Part shown: positions 1 to 11,000 of the stretch, piece by piece
Layout of the letters: each line of letters opens with the position of its first letter
How positions within the stretch are numbered: position 1 is the first letter of the stretch
Assembly (NCBI GenBank): GCA_900208305.1
Contig: OAPG01000003.1
Span: forward strand, 1,364,001 to 1,428,000
Direction of reading: 5' to 3'
DNA from: Melanopsichium pennsylvanicum
Lineage: Eukaryota > Basidiomycota > Ustilaginomycetes > Ustilaginales
DNA: 64,000 nt
Notes under the pieces: model-generated
Databases searched by the model: none
The model's input: the letters and a program-made list of their open reading frames with translations, nothing else
What the model was told of the DNA's origin: nothing
Made by a program: the position numbers and the translations under genes

Positions 1-1088
1 TGAATGCGAGCGTTATAGAGGAAGAGCGGTGTACCAAAGAGGGTGGAGAGCATGCCTGGTTGCGAGTCGGCACTGCGAATACGTTGGAGGATAGCATCAG
101 CCGAGAGGCGAAACGTGAACCCGTCAACGCTAGATTGAGGGAGAAGAGTGAGGAAGTCACGTTGAGAGGCGCGCAGAAGGGGGCGATTGTGCGTTCGTCC
201 ACCGAGAAAAGGGACACCTCGAGATACACACTGTGTGCGGAAGTGAGATGGAGCTGCTACTGACGCGCTGATGGGCAGGTAAGATGTGGCACCTTTCTTC
301 TCCGCCTGTTGCTCAGCACAGATGGTGACGCGCTCGACAGCAGCCAACAGAGCATTGACAGCGGCGCGGGTGACTGGTCCACGGTAAAGGTCGCTCTTGG
401 TCATAGCCGCGATGCTAGCACCTAGTTCAAACTGATCAAACGCCCACACTGGCCCGGCATCGAAAGCCTCGATGGCTTGAAGCACGGTGACACCCCAGTG
501 ACTTCGCATGGTGGACCTTGCATTCTTGGCGCTATGCTTGGCGTCGATGAGCGTGAGTTCCTGATCGGCGTCTCCGAGCTCGCCCATGTCACCTATGAGG
601 CACCAATCGATGGCCGACGGGCCTGCATCGCCGGGTGGTCCGGGATGAACGATGAGAGTCAACCATGTGTTGTAGACTTTCGGTGGGACGTGCTTGGTAA
701 GGAAAGGGCAAATGATGAGATCGGGTTGTGCCAGCTCAGCGGCCTCGATCATGAGCGCCGGCGAAAGAGCATACTCGACTGTGACTGCGTGGCTTTTCTC
801 CCTGAGCACGAGCGCCATACGCTGTTGATGAAATCAAAAAAAAAAAAAAATACAGCAAGCCATATCCAATCAGATCAAATTTGTCAATAGCCTGATCTCC
901 AAGTTCGGTAGCCGGCCCAGATCCGGCTTTCGTCTCATATGAATTGGAAAATACGGAATGGGCTGAGGCTGGATAAGTCTTGTTAGATGTAGGTGATGGG
1001 GGAAGGAGGTGGGTTGAACCAAGGACAGGGGCTGGTAACGTACCTGTGCGAGCGAGTTGAAGGCTGTGCAGATGAAGAGAATCTTCAT
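1..1088 (-). CDS. HypX/HoxX-like formyltransferase family protein, 5' part (runs off left edge)
   Basis: Two exons on the minus strand: 1088-1044 (15 codons) and 821 to the window edge, with a 222-nt intron (donor GTACGT at 1043, acceptor CAACAG ending at 822). About 288 N-terminal residues are visible and there is no stop. The start MKILFICTAFNSLAQ, the PDLIICPF block, the HPGPPGDAGPSAIDW signature (around 605-652), the WGVTVLQA..DAGPVWA block and the IRSADSQPG..LFG block follow the N-terminal half of bacterial HypX/HoxX in order. In bacteria this half resembles N10-formyl-THF-using formyltransferases, and an enoyl-CoA hydratase-like half follows; here that half would lie outside the window. 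Bacterial HypX makes CO from formyl-CoA for NiFe-hydrogenase maturation. The fungal role is unknown. About 28 extra residues separate the HPGPPGD and WGVTVLQ blocks. Family assignment is from motif recall. Confidence 0.82.
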
Positions 1089-3534
1089 TGTGATATGAGC
1101 CCACCTAGAAAAAGCAGTTGTTGCTGGAGCTTCAGTGGAATTTCGACTTTGTAGAAAAATTGACACAAGTGGTTGAAAGAGAGGATGAAGCCGAGACGGC
1201 GACCTGGACGGGGCTGCTTGCAGTGGTAAGCTTGTGAGGCAGCACAAGGCAGCGATCAAGCTAGAACAAGAAGGTTCGCGAGATTGAAGGTGCGTAGATT
1301 GAGTTCAATTAAGTGAAGCAGGTTTGGGCTAAGCGCAAGTTATGGTCAACGGGATGTCGGAAGAGCACGAGAGCGAACGGCGAGAAAGAGGGACAAGGCG
1401 AAGAGAAGGGGAGATGATTCAAAGTATCTTGTTGTTAGTATATGTACTTGAGAATGAGCGGATCAGCAAGAGGGTCTACTAGGCTAGGAGGGGAACAATA
1501 AAAAGCGATCCAATAGATCTGAGCGAGAGGAGACAGCTTCGCAGGAACATCGGAGCTTCAAGTCAACACTGCGAGCAGCATGTTGTAGAGGAATCATTTC
1601 GCTCGATGTAGATAGGAAGAATGCTGGAAATGAAAGGGTGGGAACAGTGAGGGCCGGGGGAACATCAGTGGGCCAGTGAAGCCGGCACAAGGGAGGTTAA
1701 CAGGAACGAAGAAGCGGACCGATGCAGGAGCTATTTTATACATGTTGCTACCGTGGGATTGGAGCCCTTTGCAGCTCTTCCACCAGCACCTTCCATGTGG
1801 CGCCGTGATCAAGGCCAACAAATGAGTCCGACAGGGCGTGGGAGAGCAAATGGACGCTTATGTCGCCAAATGCACTGCCCGGTAATGCAAGCAAAACGAC
1901 GGTCGACACAAACCTTACTTGAAGGAGGGGCTTGGGAAGTTTACAGGGACGGAAGAATCTTGAGACCTACAACGCAAGATTGTGCTCCTCTGACCGAAAG
2001 AATCGGTCGCTTGACTGCTTACAATGGAGGGAGCGGTAAAAGGTGAAAGAGAGACCACTTTGCTCAGTTTAGGGAGGCCAATCGGGGAAACATTAAGCAA
2101 GGAGGTTGTAAGCCTGGGATGTCACCACCTATTTGGCGTCACCGAAGACTGATAGGATGAGACCAAGGCCGCTGTTGAGTTGGATGCAGCGGACGCGAGC
2201 GGCGAAGCTGAATTAGAGTGGCGGATCGAAAGCGGGTAGGATCTGGTAAAGGTACGCGAGGTTGCTGAGCTCGAATCACGGCTGCAAGGAACTTTTGCTT
2301 GATCAAGATTCAAGGAGACGTCACTCAATGGGAATAGCTAGAATATTTCAATGCTCAAAGCAGTATCAAGTTAAGCTCGAGGAGCGGTGAGAAAAGAGCT
2401 GCAATAGAACCCGAATTAGGGGTTGGGAGAAATCCAGGACGGTATGATGATGAGCCCCGAGTGAGATCGCTGCAGCAGAATGTAAGGGGTCGAATAGTGC
2501 AGACCTTGTTAAGAGCATCCTTTTTATTTTTTTTTCTTTGAAAATTATTAAGAATAAAAGAAAAGCCTGAGAAAGCAGGTTGTGGTTGATGACCGAGGGC
2601 AGATTTCCCTATTTGGCACAGACAGGGCGAGTGTCGTTTCGGAATGGTATCAGCATTTTGGCTTATTGAGTCGGAAGTTGCTCCGAAAAATGTTGAGGCG
2701 CTATGTCGCAGATGCAATCCTCAAAGCTCGGCGGATAAGTGAGCAATTAGCAGCTCTATTCAAGCCGCAAATGTGAGGCGGAAAAAGGCAGTGAATTCTG
2801 GAAAGATTTTTCTCACCAGACTTGCGGTACTGTAAATTTTACAAGCCACTGTCGAGTCTTTTTCAACTAAAAAAGATGGGGCAGACCACAATTTACGATG
2901 GCTGATGCTACTTCATATTTGCGAGAATGAGTGGGTACGTGCGGCATCAGAGAACCTGCGTGGATGCATCCAAGTAAATGCAGGTGCAACCAGAAAAGGG
3001 ACAAGACCGAAATCCAAGGCCGTTATGTACAACTTTCTGAATCGGAGCTCGATTCTGCTGTGATGACACCAAAATAATGAATATGCTTGCGCCAACAAGC
3101 GCTTGCACCCAATTGGCCTCTCCTTGGGAACCATAGAGTGCACATCTATGACAACAACAACTTCAGAGGGAGCAGACAACCCCAGCTTGTTGTCCAAGCT
3201 TTTGTATGCCACACTCAGCAAGGTCTTGCATTGCTTGGATACACAGTTGGTACACAGCATGAGACAAATTTCTCTTTGTTGATACAGAGTAATATGAATT
3301 ATCCCAACCTGTGCAACAAAATTAGAGCAGCTTTGGTGCTCACCATCTTGATGCAGTCACTTCTCTAGCCAAGGTTGAGATTTGAAAGATGCTTGTCATC
3401 TCAATTGACTGGTTTGCTTGTACGTCTTGATGAAATATGCATCTCAATCATCTTGGATTTTGGACTATTTGGATCACCAGGCCAATACTGCATGATTAGC
3501 CAATCCAGATGGTGGTAGTGCTTGTGCTCACAAT
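1089..3534. other. Gene-poor interval, left part
   Basis: This interval holds the upstream region of the HypX-like gene and then about 2 kb with no ORF that looks coding. Open frames are short, lack recognisable domains and overlap each other on both strands. There are weakly similar G/A-rich stretches near 1620-1710 and 1920-2060 (each with a ttaacagg- or tttacaggg-like segment), which could be traces of old repeats. No RNA gene was recognised. Confidence 0.5.
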
Positions 3535-3729
3535 TGTTAGTGCCCCACCAACTGTAGTCCAAAGAGTGGGCGCTCGGCCCCCCTCCCGAGTGAGCGATCG
3601 TCGCGATCGAGCCCCGACCGACCCTCTCTGGATCCCTCGCAGAGGAGCAGTCGGCCTAAAATGACCCTCCTACTGTCCAACCGTGGCCGGCCCCTCCGTA
3701 AGCAGAATACGGCCGTTGGCAATCTAACA
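3535..3729 (+). repeat. Solo-like 5' LTR of an LTR retrotransposon
   Basis: A 195-bp block starts TGTTAG and ends CTAACA, the short inverted ends typical of retrotransposon LTRs. It is visibly more GC-rich than the sequence to its left. Directly after the last base, 3730-3740 reads TTGTAGCGCCG, which matches the usual tRNA-iMet primer binding site (TGGTAGCGCCG) with one mismatch. That combination supports a 5' LTR on the plus strand. I did not find a second LTR copy in the window, so the element is probably truncated. Confidence 0.6.
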
Positions 3730-4600
3730 TTGTAGCGCCGTGGTGGGAGGTAGTGACCGCAGGGGCCACGGGAGGTGGCCGTAAGCTCTTGGACCTTACC
3801 ACCCCACCCCCGCCTGACATGAGGTTGCCTCCGGACCTCGTCGCATTTATTACTTAGTTAGCTCTATAGCAACGCAGTAGTGTGCTCTGACCCCCGACCG
3901 CCTGTGTCGCCTACGCCTACAACCTCTCCGTACCCGTAGACCCTATTCCGGCTGTAGCCGCCCCGCGGTACCTAGACCCTACGGCCTTAACATGGTCACA
4001 ATGCAAGACTTCTCCTGAGAGCCTGGAAGATGTTGTTGCTGTTGTTGATGGCTACGGTGGAGGTTGTATTGCCACAGTTGAGGTTCTGCCTACAGTTGAG
4101 GTGCTGCAGTGTCAGTAGAGGTGCTGACAATTGTCAGTGATATTGAACTCCTCTGGTCTGGAGGAGGAGGCCACAGGCACTGGGATGCTGCAATACCATA
4201 CAATTGCAGCAATTGACAATATATTGGATACAGAGACATTCAAAACAACTTGTACAGTAAAAACTAAAAGTATGAATAGTAGAGTGGATGAGCCCAGCTC
4301 CCCCACAACTGAAATGACTATAATCCTTATACACTGTGGCTGTCCTGTCCCTTATCTCTATGCTAGTCTCTCCTACCACACTGTATGCGAACCTGGGCCC
4401 TGTGCTTATCAGTACTGGCTTCCTGAGTCTATGGCTGACAGCAAGTGTGCCTAGTGTACGCGTGATCTATCTGACTAGGGCTTCCATACCAGCTGGAAGC
4501 CTAGCATACCATACTGAGGCCCTTAATAGTACATGTTTCTTATCTACAGCATTTGGCAGATCCCCAGCCAAATCTGGCTAATCAGCCGAACGCTCCACGA
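3730..4600 (+). mobile_element. Decayed internal region of an LTR retrotransposon (fragment)
   Basis: This follows the LTR and primer binding site. It contains a GC-rich leader and then a stretch with codon-like periodicity (about 3890-4450) in one frame, interrupted by stops near 4120-4130. No gag zinc knuckle, protease, integrase or reverse transcriptase motif is visible, so the superfamily cannot be named. The right boundary is a guess, set where base composition changes. Confidence 0.35.
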
Positions 4601-5662
4601 GTCCGAGGACGCGAAAAGAGCGCAAATTCAGCTCAAAATCTCGGCCCTGTCCACCTGTGTCTGGCCAAAGGACTCAATGGCGACCTGACGATGCACGACT
4701 TTGGACCCTCTCGAACGAGACAGCTTGATTGAAGCCAAGACGCCTTTCTGTGAGGCGCGTCGTGCGAGTGCGTGTGGGTACAGCCAAGCCAAGCGGCCTC
4801 CTCATCCTCGCAAATGCCATCGGTAGAAGCTCAAAGACCGTTCGCGAGTTTTTGGAAAAGAATCACAAGGATGACTTGTCTAAGGGTTTGCTTGTCCAGC
4901 TATCTTGCTGTCCACTTGTCGATTAAGCAGTACCCCCGCCTTTTGCGCTCCATCTTGCACCCGCACAGAAGCTCAATTTGCTGGTCTCATCTACATTGCT
5001 GCTGCATCGTCCCAGCACACACAACCCAAGTAGAGCCCTTACGTCCTCTCGTTATCACTGCGATTCGGCTGTACTTCCGACAGCATACTGTATACCCCTG
5101 TATACGCCTCGGATCTGCCGCGTTTATCGTGTAACGAAAGGTCTATTCTAGCTTCTCAGACTGTTGTCGAGCCACGTAGTCCCCGGAACAGCCGGCAGCG
5201 TCTGATTCAGCAATCCCACAATTCAATTTGGCTAAGATAAGGAACCTTAAACTAGATTACATCATTCGAAAGAACTTGACAGTCGCGACTCTGCCTCGCG
5301 ACATCAACACAGCTCAGGTCGCCTCAGCCCAACGCGAACAAAGAACTACGTCTCTGAAGTTTGCATCACCACGATATCGATTCGATCAGACGAACGCCTG
5401 CTTCTCTCTCTGCTCGGAGCTGATTAGAAAGACATAGGAGAAGACGGACGCTGGCTGGTCGCCGTTCGATTCAGTAGACCCCTTAGATACGCATAGATGA
5501 ACGCGCTATAAAGCACAGGTCAAGAACTCTTTGAGGATTCACATTCCCGGTCGATCGTCCAAACTGCTGGTGCAGAGTTATTAGACCTGCTGACGCTCGG
5601 ACGAGTGGCGTTTTGCTTAGCACGAGAGGCATCGGCTCATCCAAAGAATCTATCCGGCCATC
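4601..5662. other. Upstream region of the PQ-loop transporter gene
   Basis: About 1 kb without a convincing gene. The open frames at 4729-5134 and 5228-5437 are short, have no recognisable domain and no start context of note. The right end presumably carries the promoter and 5' UTR of the transporter gene starting at 5663. Confidence 0.5.
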
Positions 5663-7876
5663 ATGCTTACCTTGATACCCCAATTCGACCGTCAAGCGAT
5701 TTCTGACTGCTCTGGGACACTCTCGTTTTGCGTCTGGCTCTTCGCACAGTCCCCGCAGCTGTACGAAAACTATCGTCGAGGCTCAGTCGATGGTCTTTCC
5801 CCCGTCTTCCTCACCCAATGGATGCTGGGAGATGTCACGAATCTCATCGGATGCGTCCTCACCCAGCAGCTACCTTTTCAGATTGCGGTAGCTACGTACT
5901 TTTGCTGCATCGACGTGTGCATCATGGTCCAGTTTGTCTACTATTGGAGCAAATCTAGGAAGGAAAGAAGGAGGAACACGAAGCATGGGATCAGAGGAAG
6001 GAGCAACAGCCTGACATCAGCGGCAGGGCTTCCGAGCAACAATCCTTACTCAGTGCTGAGCGAGACGAGTGAGTTACTTGCTGGTAGGGCTAGCCGTCAC
6101 AACTCGTTCCTTAGAAGCTCGAGCAAGAGACGGAATCTGAGTCATTCGCAACACCTCCTACCACATAGGCATTGCGATTTCCACGCAACGTTAATACCAA
6201 GCGCATGCACAGATAAGCCGCTGGATGCATCCCGCGACGAATGCTGGCAGCAACCCAAATCGTCACAATCCCGCTCGCGAAATCCACTGCCGCCGCTCAG
6301 TCGGGACGATTCTGCCGACGCCACTTCAGGCAGTAGCTCCGTTGCCAATTATCGAGCGCTTTCAGAAGCAGCCTTGTCGGTCGCCCAAATGGCTCAAGAG
6401 GCAGCACGACGACGCGAGATCATGCTGCATCAGCTAGCCAACGAAGATTATTTTTCACTCCATCGTAAAGCCAGATCGCACAGGAGCAAGAGCAGGGCGA
6501 GCAGTTCGCCGAATCACTCGCAGCCTCCCTCCCGCACAAGATCAAGGGTCAATAGCAATGATTTTGCGCGTCCAGACAAAGAGGTGGGTGCTAGTATCCA
6601 GTCGCTCACAGGTGCAGCGGAGACAAATTCAAGAAGAGCAAGGTTAGCGAAATCCATGAGCGCACGCACGAAAGGTGTCGGTGCGAGTGTTGACTTTGTC
6701 CCTTCAGCATTGAGCCCAACTAGGGAGAGTCGGGATACGGATAGTTTGGTTAAACCAGCAAGAACAGTAGGAGAAGGTGTCGAGGACGAGTCAGACCTCG
6801 AGTCTGTTTTCGAGGGCGATGCTCCTCAAGCTATGGCTGATAGCGTAACGAGTTTGGCAACGGTGAGTACGGAAGCCAGTGTCGAAAGCACAGCGGAGGC
6901 GCGAGGGAGGGATATGATTCGCACAGCAAGTCGTATTCCGGCTATAGCCGAGATGAGGAGGGGAGGCACCTCGTCTCCTTTCTCAGAAGAGTCGTCGGAA
7001 GGCACGGCTAGGCATGCTTCGCCGCAGAACATGACGAGAGAGGAGACAAACCGCACGAGCATGTCGCATCGTCAGCTTGGCCAGCACAGGAACGAGGAAG
7101 GCAGCGACGATGAGCAGGCTAAAAAAGGCGATTCCGACATCCGGGATGAAAGACGTAAGGGGAGGAGAAGGCGCACGCATAATTCCACGCGCGAATCTCC
7201 GCCAAGTGCGCCCATGCATGCAATGCATCGCTCCGTCGACACACTCACAGTGGGTGGAGGTGCGAAGAAACGAAACATGACCAGAGCCTCGAGCTCTCGA
7301 TCGTACTCGAAACGCCTTGCAACAGCGGCAACTATGGAGATGACTTCTACCGCAGACTCGGCGGCTGCTCACTCGACCTCGAAGAAACGAAGCAGTACTA
7401 AGTCCCCCGCATCCATGCGTCGCAGTATTGGAATGGTTTTGCTCGGAATCATGATGATAACCACCTTACCTCCTACTTCTACTGCTGCTGCCATCCCTTC
7501 CACAAACTACAACCCCTTGCTTGTCGCCCTGTTGGACGACTCGAGCGCGGCAGCGTTGCAGCGTCTTGTAGGCAGAATCTCGGCCTGGCTCTGTGCGCTT
7601 CTCTACATCACCTCGCGCATACCCCAGATCTGGGAGAACCACATTCGTCGATCGGTAGCAGGTCTGAGCATCTTGCTCTTCATCGCCGCGTTCTCGGGGA
7701 ATCTGTTGTACACCATCTCGGTCTTGACCAACCCATCCGCATCGGGCCAAGGCGCAAGAGTGTACTTGCAAGAGAGTCTGCCGTTCTTGTTGGGCTCAGG
7801 AGGCACTCTGATCTTTGATTTGATCGTTGTTGGTCAGTGGCTGGCGTGGAGGAAGAACGGTCAGCTCAGCATATAG
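5663..7876 (+). CDS. PQ-loop repeat protein, vacuolar/lysosomal amino-acid transporter family
   Basis: Single-exon gene, 737 residues. The N-terminal ~95 residues hold a first PQ-loop unit (QSPQLYENYRRGSVDGLSP) with hydrophobic helices. The C-terminal ~120 residues hold a second unit (SRIPQIWENHIRRSVAGLS, around residue 650) followed by membrane helices. This two-PQ-loop plan is that of the Ypq1/Rtc2/PQLC2 family, whose members export basic amino acids from vacuoles or lysosomes. Between the halves lie about 500 hydrophilic Ser/Arg/Glu-rich residues, predicted to be a large cytosolic loop; typical family members are 300-400 residues long. Substrate is inferred from the family. The gene converges with RIC1 (174 nt between stop codons). 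Confidence 0.85.
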   Translation: MLTLIPQFDRQAISDCSGTLSFCVWLFAQSPQLYENYRRGSVDGLSPVFLTQWMLGDVTNLIGCVLTQQLPFQIAVATYFCCIDVCIMVQFVYYWSKSRKERRRNTKHGIRGRSNSLTSAAGLPSNNPYSVLSETSELLAGRASRHNSFLRSSSKRRNLSHSQHLLPHRHCDFHATLIPSACTDKPLDASRDECWQQPKSSQSRSRNPLPPLSRDDSADATSGSSSVANYRALSEAALSVAQMAQEAARRREIMLHQLANEDYFSLHRKARSHRSKSRASSSPNHSQPPSRTRSRVNSNDFARPDKEVGASIQSLTGAAETNSRRARLAKSMSARTKGVGASVDFVPSALSPTRESRDTDSLVKPARTVGEGVEDESDLESVFEGDAPQAMADSVTSLATVSTEASVESTAEARGRDMIRTASRIPAIAEMRRGGTSSPFSEESSEGTARHASPQNMTREETNRTSMSHRQLGQHRNEEGSDDEQAKKGDSDIRDERRKGRRRRTHNSTRESPPSAPMHAMHRSVDTLTVGGGAKKRNMTRASSSRSYSKRLATAATMEMTSTADSAAAHSTSKKRSSTKSPASMRRSIGMVLLGIMMITTLPPTSTAAAIPSTNYNPLLVALLDDSSAAALQRLVGRISAWLCALLYITSRIPQIWENHIRRSVAGLSILLFIAAFSGNLLYTISVLTNPSASGQGARVYLQESLPFLLGSGGTLIFDLIVVGQWLAWRKNGQLSI

Positions 7877-8050
7877 AAGCGCTATCGTTCAATTCAAAAT
7901 TAGCATTTGCGTTTTCAGGAAGTGCAGAATGAGATGTGAGGATGTGATGTCCTTATGACGCTGATTCTGAGTGCTTCTATCCGGTCATGCGTTTGCTCAG
8001 CCGTCTCGTGCAGAACCACTTGTGCTTGCAGAGCGATCTGCCAATTCGTC

Positions 8051-11000
8051 TTAGTAGTCCTGATCCACATCGCCTCCCAAATCCAGCTTCTTACACTTAT
8101 CCTGCATCTCTGTGTTTCCTCCGAGTGCAGTCCCACGCACCGAGCTGAAGCTAGCCCTAGGCGAAGCTGAACCCTCTCCACTGTCCCTATGTGCATGGCT
8201 ATTGTCCCAGATGCGATCAGAACTCCTCAAACCGACCTGACTCAGGCTCATTCCTACCCCCTGGCCATAATGCCGCTTTCCACCTCCTCCACTGCCAATT
8301 CCCATCGCGGCAAGCGAAGGAGTGAGAGAATGGCCATTGATGATTACCTCCGGAATGTTACGTTCCGGCAAATTGACGGTGGGAAGGTTGACGGATTTGG
8401 ATCTCTGGCCTTGCAAGGAGGGTCGAGAGGTCGGTTCTAACAGTGTCATGGTTGCAGTGTCAGTTGCGTCATCTGACTTCTCCTCCTCGGCCATCGTGTC
8501 CAACTTTGTGGGTGTAGAAGAGGCCACCGGAGCCGATGCTGTGCGAAGCAGCTTGGGTGGAGTTTGCAGCTCCTCTTTGCCGATCTCGTTGCTGCTCGAA
8601 TCACCTCCGTCCTCGTCCAATATTCCTGCCTCACCGACGGCAAGCCTCAACGCCCCCCCAGAAGGATCTATCTGAGCCAAGAACCTCAACAGATCGTGGC
8701 ATGTACTCCACTCCTCCTTCGTTGCTGCCATCTTCAATAACTGAACGGTATGTGCAATCGACACCTCCAGAGGCTCGAGGTTGTGCAACACGAGCAAGTA
8801 CATCCCTGCTGTCCGCAGTTGGTTAGCTTGGATGCATTTCTGAAAGAGCACTCGAGGAGCACCAACAACATCGAATAGGTAGGCCCAGCGTGCGACTTCG
8901 GTCTTTCTCGCACACCCGACGACGACCTCGAGCGCCTCAGGAAAGTGGTCTAGGAACTCGATGACAAGGGGAAGAATGGCACGTGGGGTTGAAGTGCCAC
9001 TGGGAGATGGCGAGCGGGGACGGCGGCGGTTGCGGGGGAGATCCAGATGAATGCCATTGCGTGTTGGCGAAGACTGATCATGCTCCTTGCCATCTTGCAG
9101 ATCTTCTTCCTCGGCGACGTCGGCGAGAAGCGAGCTCGCGCTCCGTTCTTTCTGAAGCACGCTTCCAGACCCTCTGCGAGCGTAAAGCGCATCCCCCAGG
9201 CCAGCATCAGCCTCATCTTCGAGCACGGCATGCAACAAGATCTCGAGTGCATGAGCAAAGTACACCAAATCTTGATACGATGCTGCGAAGAACACTGCTT
9301 CTTCCAGCAATCCCTTCTCCAAGTAATTACGCAGCACTTGATGCAGGAATAAATGTGTATTCGTCCCTGTTCTCCAGAGCGCAAAGTCCAACGACCGCCT
9401 GAGCGACACTTCAGATTCGACACCCAGCACGATCCCTTTCTCCAACAGCACACAGAGCGGATAGAAGTCGAGAGGCATCGATGCCGAAGACTCGATCGTC
9501 TTATACTCTGGAAGGTGATCATGCTCGTCATCCTCGTCTTCCGAGTTCATCGACTCGTCCGGATCAGTGTTGGGAATGCGTAGGGCGTCGAGCCAGAGCT
9601 TGATTCCACTGCCATCGTAGGCCCACAGTGAATTTTCAAGTGTTCCAATGCCTTGGACATGCGTCCAATAGTACTCGATCTTATCGGCAAGAATTTGCAT
9701 ATCGTAAGCGACTTCCTCGTCGTCATCCGCGTACGAATCGCCTTGATCGTGACGTGGATCGTCGAAATCCTCGAGCGAGTGGTTGTAGGAGGCAAGCCTG
9801 CTGCCGCTCCCGACCTTACGTGGTCTGAGGAGAACCAGCTTGCCGTCGATGAGGAAGATGATGGTCGCTACGGTCAGATCATCGATGGGGTCGCCAAAAC
9901 GTTGTTGGCTCTCTGGTATCATCCAGCTCATGCCTCGGACTCGCGCAGGCTCGCCGACGACGCCTTCGAACGTGATGGAGCCACATAGGCGGAGACGGAT
10001 TCGGTCCTGCGAAAGATCGATGAGAAAGTGGTAGAACATGTTGTCTGCCGTGTAGACTAAGAGGCTGTTGTCGAAGAGCGAGGTCAGAATGACGAGACTC
10101 GGCAGTATTCGCAAGTCCAGGAGATGGGTAGAGTCGAGATCGGTATCTCGCGAGTAGAGACGAAGCTGGTATTCTCCTCCAGCATCACACGCAGCAATGA
10201 GCACGTGCTGGAACCACTGCATGCCACCGCGGACGACGAAGGATTGCTCTTGAGCTACATTCTTGTGCAGCTTCCATCGACCTGAGCTACTTGAATAATG
10301 CGCCAGGCCGCATCGCCCTGCAACTGCGATAAGGCTGCCATCAGCACTGATGGCTGCATACCGTACGGGCCAGTTTGCGGCGATGTAAGGCTGTGGAATC
10401 TTGACATGCTGCCACAGATCACTCTCCGGCGTAATGGCGGTAAGATCGGTCTGGTCTGCGCCGCGATAGATATGTAGGCTGTCATCGGTCTGGTAGAAGG
10501 CGAAGCGGGTATTGTCTGGAGAGTGCTGTCCTGCCACAGCTGATTTGCAAAAGGGCAACACGAAAAGTTGATGATCCGGTCTCAAGGATGCAGCACCTTC
10601 TTTGGGTAGTGCGAGGATGAACAGCTCGGTATTACCGGGACCCCAAAAGAGATCGCGGCTTCCAAACATGAAGGTATCGGAGAAGTTCTTGGATGCCAGC
10701 TCCCAATCTTCGCGAAGGGTGCAGCCCATGAGTTTGCCGTAGGTCGACCAAACGGTTAGACCCTTCTGGCAGCCGACGGCAAGGCCGTAGCCGTCGCTGG
10801 TCCATGCCAGCGAGCGGACAGAGCCTGTTGCAAGATAGCTGGCTGTCGATTTGAGCGCCTCGCGAACAGACAGGGCATGTGAGAAGAAAAGAGTCCGTCC
10901 CGGAGCGCGATAGTTGTAGACAGCGACAGTGCCGTTGGCTAGACCGAGGGCTATGAGGCTGAATTTGGCATTGATCGAAACAGAGGTCGCGTGTTGCCCC

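Noticed and set aside
5459..5481. tRNA T-loop-like GTTCGATTC
   Set aside because: No matching acceptor stem or D-arm could be formed around it.
8950..9531. 193-codon frame overlapping RIC1 on the same strand
   Set aside because: It is a shifted-frame shadow of the conserved RIC1 domain and shows no independent homology.
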